Assembly (NCBI GenBank): GCA_963556145.1
Contig: OY744463.1
Coordinates: 6,014,001-6,078,000, forward strand
Length of the DNA: 64,000 bases
Source of the DNA: Hygrocybe punicea
Lineage: Eukaryota; Basidiomycota; Agaricomycetes; Agaricales; Hygrophoraceae
Reading direction: 5' to 3'
A program made the position numbers and the translations under genes. Shown piece after piece: positions 56,688-64,000 of the stretch; position 1 is the stretch's first letter; the number at the start of each line of letters is the position of its first letter. The notes beneath the pieces are model-generated. The model did not search any database, was not told the DNA's origin, and saw only the letters and a program-made list of their open reading frames with translations.

Positions 56688-56887
56688 NNNNNNNNNNNNN
56701 NNNNNNNNNNNNNNNNNNNNNNNNNNNNNNNNNNNNNNNNNNNNNNNNNNNNNNNNNNNNNNNNNNNNNNNNNNNNNNNNNNNNNNNNNNNNNNNNNNNN
56801 NNNNNNNNNNNNNNNNNNNNNNNNNNNNNNNNNNNNNNNNNNNNNNNNNNNNNNNNNNNNNNNNNNNNNNNNNNNNNNNNNNNNNNN
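56688..56887. other. Assembly gap of 200 N
   Basis: Lies where copy 1 of F has its CAG/CAC/GGC repeats. Sequence resumes as CAACAACAATGATGGCAATG, so the gap is most likely triplet repeat. Confidence 0.95.
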
Positions 56888-57261
56888 CAACAACAATGAT
56901 GGCAATGGCAATGGCAATGGCCATCAGCAGCGCCGGCAATGCCATGCAGGGACCACGGGACAAGATCCCCCATCCCTCCACATCCCTTGGGGACACTGGA
57001 GGGCTCCCGAGCACCCATCTACCTCGCAAAGTGCAGCGCCGTATCTATTGATATGTGCCTGCCATTCGCAAGGAGAACGGACTGGGTTCACCCACCTCGG
57101 TCTGGGTTTCAGACTGCGTCTGAACCCAGACCGAATGCAGAGAGATGGTTTGACACCGTCTGGGTCTGGGTTTGGCCATGCGCCAAACCGGACCCGAAGT
57201 TCAGTTCGCGGTTCCCCCAAAAAGGGTCGGAACCGGACCGAACTGAACTTCGGCAACACTA

Positions 57262-58206
57262 ATTGCACCAAACGAGCCTCCGCCGTTGTTTTCAGATGCC
57301 CAGGCCACGCGCCACATCACCATCGTGCAGCCCCATTCTGCCAATGTAGCCAGCCCCAGATTGACTCATGAAGCTTGTGGCCCACCCCCCAGAGCACCCT
57401 GCATCTCGTTAACGCCCTGAACGAGCCCCCACCGCCATTTTTGGTCACACCACAGATCCTCCATGTCTTCCCCTTTGGATCCCTGTTCTTTCGTGTACCC
57501 CAGCCCAAGGGGCATTCGATTGAGCCCTGGACCCTCGTCTGACTCCCTAGAGGCCCCCCGTTCACTGTCATCACCCTGAACAAGCCGTCCCTGGCGTTTC
57601 AGAACTGCCCAACACCCAACACATGCCATGCCACGTCAGCATTCTGCGACCCCATTTCCTGTGGATCCCCACCCCAACACACGCTCATCCAACCCCTGGC
57701 ACACACGTTCCACATACCAGAGCCCCCCGTTGCACTCCGTTACCCCAAACAAGACCACCCTGCCCTTCTCAGCGACCCAGCAACCCTGCCACGTCACCCC
57801 AACATTGCGACCCCATATGTCCCTTGCACCCATGCCAACATTATATGGATATCACACTACAGCTCACCTATGAACCACTACTGCGCACCACGCCTGTCAA
57901 TACCCCCCCACACCTTATCTTTAGCCAATTACACTGAACTGCCACCCGAGTACCAGAGCCTTATTTAGAGAACCTTTCTTTTTGCAGAGATCGTGCAATT
58001 ATTGGACGTTTACAACAGTTTGGTCATCTGCCACTCAGGACCGACATCTCGTGGACGATATCTCCCACCTCAAATGGAGGGATTGGGGGTCGTGATTGTC
58101 ATTATCTGATGGTTTGGTCATCTACCTCCCAACTTCAATGTCCTGCTGGTCAATATTTTCAACCTTGCGAGATGAGGGATTGGAAGTTGCGACTGTTCGG
58201 TCTCAG
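57262..58206 (+). other. Element B interior, no gene
   Basis: C-rich sequence matching 16497-16690 in part (57610-57800). Frames here are interrupted or P/H/T-rich with no recognisable domain. TTTGGTCATCT tail units occur at 58019 and 58114. Confidence 0.55.
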
Positions 58207-58502
58207 TAGGCAAATGCAGGGGTAATCCCAGGATACATTGTTCTGTATCCGTACTCGTACTCGCCACAGATACGGATACAATATCCGTGGATTTTACCCA
58301 CGGATTTCTGATCAAAATGAGTCTGAGATCACCCAAAACGGTCAAGAATTGACTGAGATAGAGTCTAATCAATGTTTAGTCTCTATCTCAGTCAATTCTT
58401 GACCGTTTCGGATGATCTTAGGCTCATTTTGAAGCCCATGGATACTCTCAAGAGTACAGATACCTGCGGATCAGGGATTACCCTTATCCCTGCATTTGCC
58501 TA
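58207..58502. mobile_element. 296-bp hAT-type MITE
   Basis: Ends TAGGCAAATGCAGGG on both sides (inverted), perfect 8-bp duplication GGTCTCAG (58199-58206, 58503-58510). The centre is a longer palindrome around GACTGAGATAGAG...CTCTATCTCAGTC. Non-coding. Confidence 0.93.
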
Positions 58503-58598
58503 GGTCTCAGTAGTTTTGGTCAGCCTTTTGTTTTGTTTTGTTTTGTTGTTTGTGATCAGTGTAGTGACATGGACATTGCTAGAGAGAAGGGGGGTACT

Positions 58599-58747
58599 TG
58601 TGGTAGTAGGTCACGTGACTCATGCCTCAGTCAGTCGCACTTCCTGATGTGGTAGATCAGCCTTATCCAGAGTCATCCATGTCATAGCATCGCCATCCAC
58701 CCCGAGCACCCTCTAAGTACCCCGAGGGTACCTCCAGTACTGTTCCA
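58599..58747 (+). repeat. 3' LTR of element B
   Basis: 149 bp, TGTGGTAGTAGGTCACGTGA...GTACTGTTCCA, followed by ACGT. Confidence 0.88.
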
Positions 58748-58751
58748 ACGT

Positions 58752-59041
58752 TGAAGATGACATTCCCATCATTTCATCAATGATGGAATGCAGGGAGGGC
58801 CATGGGGGGCCACTCACCCTGCCCACTTTTTCCCCCACCTACTGACCACTTCCTGCCCCTCTTTCTGGGCCAGAATCCCTTCTCTATCCATTCTCTTGCT
58901 TTAGCCACTAGACTTTGTTCGTGGCAACGGTAATGTCAACAGCACCCTGATATTGCTGTCGAGAACTTCTATATTCAGATATAATCTATGCTAAGTTGCA
59001 GATTATTGGAGGCTAAACTAATTGACAGAGGAGTATTGTCT
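58752..59041. other. Non-coding sequence right of element B
   Basis: Nothing recognised apart from similarity of GGGCCATGGGGGGCC to the undefined repeat at 49125 and 60025, consistent with B having inserted into that repeat. Confidence 0.4.
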
Positions 59042-59450
59042 AGGGTTTAGCCCCTATGTATTGTGGCTGAAATTTGGAACCTTTCTTGTGAAGTGAGTTT
59101 TGAAATAAGTGCCTATGTTTTTGCATCCCAGGTTGGCCATAGTATATCCCTACATGGTTACTTAGCCAAGGGTCTGGAATTTGTCACTGAAATCAGGTCA
59201 AATTTTGCTTAAGGGTTGGAAAACCCTTGAAAACCCTTAAAAACTTGGAGTCTAAGGGGTTTTCAGGGGTTTTCAACCCTTAGGCAAAATTTTACATGAT
59301 TCCAGTGACAAATTCCATACCCTTCAATAAGTAACCATGTAGGGATATAGTTTGGCCAACCTGGGATGCAAAAACATTGGCACTTATTTCAAAACTCACT
59401 TCATAAGAAAGGTTCCAAATTCCAGTCACAATACATAGGGGCTAAACCCT
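59042..59450. mobile_element. About 409-bp palindromic MITE
   Basis: Ends AGGGTTTAGCCCCTATGTAT on both sides (inverted). Arms stay similar through GGTTCCAAATT and CCATGTAGGGATATA to the centre AAAACCCTTGAAAACCC. No target duplication recognised. Confidence 0.8.
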
Positions 59451-59584
59451 TGGTCAACCCTACCTATATATGGTAATAACCTGTTTGGGAACATCAGGTC
59501 CAGTCAGGAACAAGGGCGCTGATTGGCTTGGGCTTTCCTGTCATCGTTGTGGCCCCACCCATCACTTATTGGCACACATGCTTG

Positions 59585-60060
59585 TTGTCATCAACATTGA
59601 GCACAATTATTTCACTCTCCTGCTTTCTTTTTTTTTACATATCATGGATATATTGTTCTACATGTTGTATATAGACTAATATACATGAAAATAAACAAAA
59701 TAAAAGAGAAATAAAAGAAATAAAAACTAATGATACATAGGGCACTGCTGACAAATGGGTGGGTACTCACCTTCGCAGAGGCGCCAGATGGGGTCTAAAC
59801 TTGATGGTGAAGGGTGCTGGAGGGTGGGTGATGGGGGGGTGGGGAAGGATGCATGGAGAGCGGGGTGGCAATGGGTTGTGAGGAAGGGGCCAGGAAGCAA
59901 GGTGGATGGTGGAAAAAGTGAGGGCGTGGGTGGGGAGGGCTCCAGATCCCAAACGAGTAGTGGGAATGGGTAAGTACATGAGGGAAAAGCAGGAGGGGGT
60001 GGGTACTCACCTATGTCATTTGGGCCCCCCATGGCCCTCTCCACATTCCACCACTGATAG
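59585..60060 (+). repeat. Third copy of the repeat unit seen at 48.4-49.1 kb
   Basis: Shares GAGAAATAAAAGAAATAAA, GTGGGTACTCACCT and the GGTGCTGGAGGGTGGG tract with 48690-49130. Non-coding; the minus-strand frames are P/H/L-rich artefacts. Confidence 0.5.
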
Positions 60061-61539
60061 AAATGATGGGAACATCATCTACAATGTTTCCATCATCCAT
60101 TTCATGGTTTTTGTGGTCCAGATCGGTCATGCCATTGAGTTGCACAAGGGTGGTGACAAGGTTGGTTGTGACGGTGATATCTCAACAATACTGCTGCCAT
60201 TGACCACACCATTGCCATGAGCGACCCTCAACGCTACCTTCTGTTACATTTTACAACTCCGCAACTCCAATTCCAACTCCGGTACCTACCATGACGATTC
60301 CGCTTTGCCACACCTTCCTTTTTTGTTCCCTTTTCCCTTTTGCCTTCTTTTGGACATCATTGTTTATTCTTGTTCTTGTTCCCTTTTCTTCCCTTCTTCT
60401 AGAACAATCCCAACTGACCATGGACATATCCCACGTGACCTTGCTGTACCCGAATAGTCTCCTTGCCGATGGACATCATCGCTATTGTCTTTTCCCTTGC
60501 CCTGACATATTGTTGACTTCATCCCACAACAAACCAATCACAATGGCTGTACTCCCAACACAGCTAATTACCGTAATCATCATTGGCAGCATTGCCATCA
60601 CTTTCCTTATTGGTTTTTACCTTGTTATGATCTATCTTTAGCATTGGCACCGAAACCCTTCTGCCATTGATACTTCCGACTTCCACCTTGACAATATCTC
60701 ACCACGTAATTGACAATTGCCATTCTCGGATATATGGTTTCCACTTTCATATTCCATGCCTACCATTATCCTCCCTGATGATCCGACGACATTCCTCACC
60801 TGCTTGTGCACTCTGAACAATTCTCGATCACACGACATTTCACTGTTCCCTCCAATCCGACCATTGCCGAAGCACATACCTTCAGACTTCGACCACAGAC
60901 CATATGACTTCCCAATACAGTGAATTGACCCCTATTGTGTATTGTTCACATGACATCGCTTCAATGCAGCACCCAACGTCTTATTCCCACAGCTTGTCAC
61001 TCATGCCATGACTCGAAACCTGGACCCACATTCATTTATCCTTTTCCATCTATAACCTTGATACCTCCTACACTCATTTACAATAATACCCTTTCTTGGA
61101 CGAATACCGACATCAGGTGGACCACATTATTCCATGCACAGAACAAGACATCACCCCTTGATACGTCATCATTGACACAGACATCGTCATCCGGTACAGC
61201 TTATGCTGTTCACATGTCTGACCTCGACTTGCCCACTGTCCTAGTTGGTTTTTCCTCCATACATTCCTTTGTTTTCTTTCATACCAACCTTGCCGCTATA
61301 TCCACACTACCTCAAGACACTCCCTTCATCAATCCTACACTGGACAATACCACTCTTCGACCTGACTTTGCATTGCACTTGCCAGACTGCGCACTTGCCT
61401 GTTACAGCAAGTAGAGATCCCGAATTGGCAATTCTGCATGTCACATGATCCAATGACAAATCATCCAAGTCATCCGGACCTCTTCTATCCTCAATGACAC
61501 CCAGGCCTCCAGTTGGATTGTGAGAACATCAACATGAGG
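60061..61539. other. C/T-rich sequence without a recognised gene
   Basis: Several short plus-strand frames exist (60291-60641, with two hydrophobic segments; 60717-60923; 60935-61414), none with a known domain or convincing splice partners. The composition (TTTTCCC, CATTGCC, CTTGAC repeats) resembles the interior of non-coding LTR elements. Confidence 0.4.
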
Positions 61540-61543
61540 ACGT

Positions 61544-61705
61544 TGGAGAACGGATCTCCGGACCTCAGGGGAAGAGCTCAGAGGGAGCCGCAGCGGGGAG
61601 GGGAAAGCTAAGGAAAACCCTGGATGGATGACTAAGCTACTACAGGAAAGGAAATCTACTAACTAAGGGTCTCCGGGGTCCTAGGGGCTAGCAGCTACTG
61701 CTGCA
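61544..61705 (-). repeat. 3' LTR of element D
   Basis: 162 bp; on the minus strand TGCAGCAGTAGC...GTTCTCCA. Directly preceded (at 61706-61718, minus) by the polypurine tract. Confidence 0.93.
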
Positions 61706-61762
61706 GATACCCCCCTCCACAATGGTGTGCGCCCTCGCACACATCTCCTGCCTCTGAAAATC

Positions 61763-63382
61763 TCATCCTCCATGAAACTCCACCCACTCATCTACTATCC
61801 TCACTATCACCGGTGCTAAGAGGGGTCCTAAAAGCGGGTCGGGGTTGCCACACTGAGGGCATACCATCTCCATGAAAACGTGTAGCACAATCTTCATGTC
61901 TGGGGGAAGAAGCTCTAAGAGAGCATACCATGAGTCGATTCCTGGGCCCCATGCAAGCTCTGCTATGGCCCATGATTGATCAATTACAAACGGGAGGGCT
62001 GTACCAAGGGTAAGTGCTATCTGTGACTGGACGGGGCCATACAAAGTCGATACCGGAAAGATCAGCGGTGGTTCCTCTTCTGTAGTCTGGGTGCTTGCGT
62101 CGATGAGTTGTGGGGGCGGTGGGATCGGTGGGATAATTTCTGTGGGAACTGGTTGGCAAGGTTGCTGTACAGGGTTGGGAAATGGGTGACGGGCGTGGCG
62201 TTGGGGTAATAGGCGACGGTTGCGGCGGCGGGTGCTGCTCCAGGGCTGGGCACCTGTACGTAGATCAGAAAAATCATGTTTATATATACTACTGATCTGC
62301 GAGACAAAAACGGGGGTTAACGGCTGTGGCACTGCAGGCGATGTATTACGCTGGGGGACTTCGGGGTGCATGTCCTGGGGCTTCGTTCGGGTACAGGGTG
62401 TCTGTGGGGGCGCTCGCGGGGCGTTCTGTGGTGCTGTTGGGGTATGGGGCAGGTATGGGGCCGTTCGCGGCGCGTTTTGGGGCATGTAGGGGGCTTGGGG
62501 CGTCTCTGGGGCCATTCGCGGCGCGTTCTGGGGCGTGGTCGACGTGTCGGTCGCGGTTGGGCTCAGCCGGGGTTCGTTTGGGCATGCGGGCACTCGTGTC
62601 GGCTGTTCCTGGGTTGACAGAGATGGGGCCGGATGTTTGGGACATGGTGGGGGCCTTATCGACGCATCTGGGATCGACGTTGCGATGCGGGGCGTTCCTC
62701 GACTCGTGGTTGTTGGTGATGATGTGGCGGTTGCGTTGGGCGATGGTGTTGGGTCTCGGGGTGGTTCTCAACGCACGGGCATTGCTGGTGACATGGCAGT
62801 AGCGGCTGGGCTGGGCTGGGTCTCGTTTGGGTGTGCCAGCGTTGGCATTGGCTGTTTCTGAGTCTATGGGGATGGGGCTGGGCGTTAGTGTTGAAGTCCG
62901 GGTATCTCTGTTGCATTTTGGGGTGCCGTTGGTTGCATACGCGGCAGCAGCGGCGTTTGGGCAAGTGGTGATGTGGCAGGTGCATTGGACGATGGCGGCG
63001 TGTTGGGCATGTGTGCGGATGGCGTTGGGGCCTGCGAGACAGTCGATGGGGGTGCTATCAATGTTGTGGGGACTTGGGACGTGGTTGGCCGAGTGGGGGA
63101 CGCGAATGGCGTTGTGTTTGTGGTTGGTCGCGCGTTTTCTGCCTTTGGTGAGTCCTGGGCTGTTGTCTCGAGGTGTGTACCTTCCATTGCGCGACGGAGC
63201 ATCTGTCGTGCCGTCTTTTCCTTCTGCCGTATCTTTTCCTTCATCCTTTTCTCCGCGTTTTTCTCTTTCTCCTCACGTTCGTCCGCTAACCGCTTTTGCA
63301 GCTCGAGAATCCTTGCGTCGCGTTCCACGTGGAGCTCCTTTTCAGTCTTCTTGGTCTTCGGGTTTTGTGTTTTTGGTGCCAT
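61763..63382 (-). CDS. Unrecognised gag-like protein of LTR element D (spliced or frameshifted)
   Basis: The first part, 63382-62885, begins MAPKTQNPKTKKTEKELHVE and forms a charged coiled coil (LQKRLADEREEKEKNAEKRM...), then is P/T/S-rich. It ends in a stop after GLQH; the next part continues in other frames (62985-62656, 62771-62346) and the last, 62593-61763, is open to the end. The last part has ASTQTTEEEPP, echoing the TQT motifs of element A, and a compact C-terminal region with SWAIAELAWGPGIDSWYALL, EMVCPQCGNPDP and RIVDEWVEFHGG. A CPxC pair is present but no full zinc knuckle. Whether introns or frameshifts explain the frame changes is unresolved. Confidence 0.5.
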
Positions 63383-63667
63383 GGCGTAGTCGTGTAGCTA
63401 GACAGATTGTATACATAGAAGAATGTCGTCGGGGATAATAATTCGGACGCGTGAAAATCTGAACCAAAATTGAAAGTGAAAAATGACACGGAACAACGAG
63501 AAACAGAATAAACGAGACGGATATAAATGAGACGGCGAGGAGATAGTGTTTGATTCTGATGTGTCTTTGCGCTTCGTTTGCGCGTCCTGTTGGGTTCCTG
63601 GTTGAATTCTTTCAATACTCGAAATTGCGTGTTTTGGTCCTTTCGAGATCTGGTCCTACGGTCGTGT

Positions 63668-63690
63668 GGCTCGAATCTCTCTCATCACCA
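63668..63690 (-). other. Primer-binding site of element D
   Basis: Minus strand TGGTGATGAGAGAGATTCGA followed by GCC. Like A it combines a TGG start (CCA complement) with a T-loop-like ATTCGA, though it is 2 bases shorter between the two. Confidence 0.65.
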
Positions 63691-63693
63691 CGT

Positions 63694-63855
63694 TGGAGAA
63701 CGGATCTCCGGACCTCAGGGGAAGAGCTCAGAGGGAGCCGCAGCGGGGAGGGGAAAGCTAAGGAAAACCCTGGATTGATGACTAAGCTACTACAGGAAAG
63801 GAAATCTACTAACTAAGGGTCTCCGGGGTCCTAGGGGCTAGCAGCTACTGCTGCA
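63694..63855 (-). repeat. 5' LTR of element D
   Basis: 162 bp, one difference from the other LTR (T at the position matching G 61624). Confidence 0.93.
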
Positions 63856-63859
63856 ACGT

Positions 63860-64000
63860 CTCATGTGCACCTCATGGTAAACACATGGTGTAGTTGGACA
63901 TGTTGTAGCTTCATGGTTGTATTCCCATTTATCTCCCCTCAAGACCAGTCACGATATATACTGTTCTTGTTGTTGGTTTGGACTTTTTCTTCTTTCTTTT
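63860..64000. other. Right flank of element D
   Basis: No gene recognised; T/C-rich at the window edge, similar in style to 60.2-61.5 kb, so D probably inserted into that same non-coding repeat. Confidence 0.35.

Larger units (their letters stand above)
51038..57261. mobile_element. hAT-type non-autonomous element F, copy 2, carrying element G
   Basis: Left end TAGTGTTGCCATAGTTTGGT, right end (inward) TAGTGTTGCCGAAGTTCAGT; a perfect 8-bp duplication ATTGCACC flanks it (51030-51037, 57262-57269). Its own sequence is 51038-51376 plus 56644-57261. The right half matches 1-1039. The triplet-repeat core, seen in copy 1, is replaced by a 200-N gap. No transposase of its own is visible. Confidence 0.92.
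50233..58747 (+). mobile_element. Short-LTR retroelement B, split by a nest of DNA transposons
   Basis: Two 149-bp LTRs (50233-50381 and 58599-58747; about seven differences) with TG..CA ends. Flanks are ACAT (50229-50232) and ACGT (58748-58751), best explained as one ACGT duplication with a G-to-A change in the CpG. A primer-binding site follows the 5' LTR, and a polypurine stretch AGAGAGAAGGGGGGTAC precedes the 3' LTR. The interior (about 2.3 kb after removing F) is C-rich, with no pol motif. Element F sits at 51038-57261. Confidence 0.88.
61544..63855 (-). mobile_element. Short-LTR retroelement D, non-autonomous
   Basis: Two 162-bp LTRs (61544-61705, 63694-63855) differ at one base. Flanks are ACGT on both sides (61540-61543, 63856-63859). 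On the minus strand a primer-binding site starts 3 bp after the 5' LTR, and GGAGGGGGGTATC, a polypurine tract, directly precedes the 3' LTR. The interior holds one gene region and no pol motif. Near-identical LTRs mean a recent insertion. Confidence 0.94.

Noticed and set aside
60291..60641. Small membrane protein with two hydrophobic segments
   Set aside because: Located in T/C-rich repeat-like sequence where hydrophobic frames arise easily; no family match and no neighbouring exon.
62220..63438. Plus-strand G/V/W-rich frames over element D
   Set aside because: Antisense shadows of the element's minus-strand gene, which has the primer site and polypurine tract in matching orientation.
1..64000. 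CRISPR array, bacterial operon features or rRNA
   Set aside because: No regularly spaced short repeats with unique spacers, no Shine-Dalgarno-led operons and no rRNA motifs; spliceosomal introns throughout indicate a eukaryote.

Overview
The window looks like nuclear DNA of a filamentous basidiomycete, most likely an Agaricomycete. Host genes carry many introns of roughly 45-60 bp with GT..AG ends. The transposon mix is typical of that class: a KDZ element with accessory genes, BED-finger hAT elements, a pogo-type DDE transposase linked to a Ulp1-like protease, PIF/Harbinger, Copia, and many short non-coding LTR elements. The species cannot be named from the sequence.

The only clear host genes lie in one compact island at about 29.0-39.0 kb: a CaM-kinase-like kinase (-), an ArfGAP protein (+), a leukotriene-A4-hydrolase-type M1 aminopeptidase (-), an unrecognised gene (-), RNA polymerase I subunit RPA12 (+), oligosaccharyltransferase subunit OST5/TMEM258 (-) and YOP1 (+). 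They sit in alternating divergent and convergent pairs with 80-410 bp between most coding regions. Nearly everything else is transposon, much of it nested.

Left flank (1-28.9 kb). A foldback element (ending at 10076) was split by a minus-strand Copia element (ending at 7957). The Copia element was itself split by a hAT element (3628-7083, perfect 8-bp target duplication) and by a triplet-repeat-carrying hAT-type element whose right part is 1-1039. Next come a decayed PIF/Harbinger transposase, a decayed DDE/Ulp1 element, and LTR elements with no reverse transcriptase. Element A (18672-21234) sits inside the 5' LTR of element E (18540-26706); the intact 3' LTR of E preserves A's empty site.

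Right flank (39.2-64 kb). A second foldback element abuts an 8.05-kb KDZ transposon with 465-bp terminal inverted repeats, two apparently intact accessory genes and a transposase broken by TGA codons. Beyond it is a nest: LTR element B (50233-58747) holds hAT-type element F (51038-57261), which holds hAT element G (51377-56635), which holds element H (52406-53816) and a solo LTR (55770-55927). Target duplications support most of these boundaries. LTR element D (61544-63855, minus) closes the window.

The most interesting pattern is a group of short-LTR elements without pol (A, B, D and the solo LTR). All four are flanked by the 4-bp target duplication ACGT (one copy decayed to ACAT). The three with internal sequence share a primer-binding site beginning TGGTGATGAGA. 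A and D also carry an unrecognised ORF with TQT motifs. This suggests a family moved by one unseen autonomous partner whose integrase prefers ACGT. Several transposase genes also carry TGA stops, some where the family has arginine (CGA), as expected from CpG-to-TpG decay of methylated DNA.
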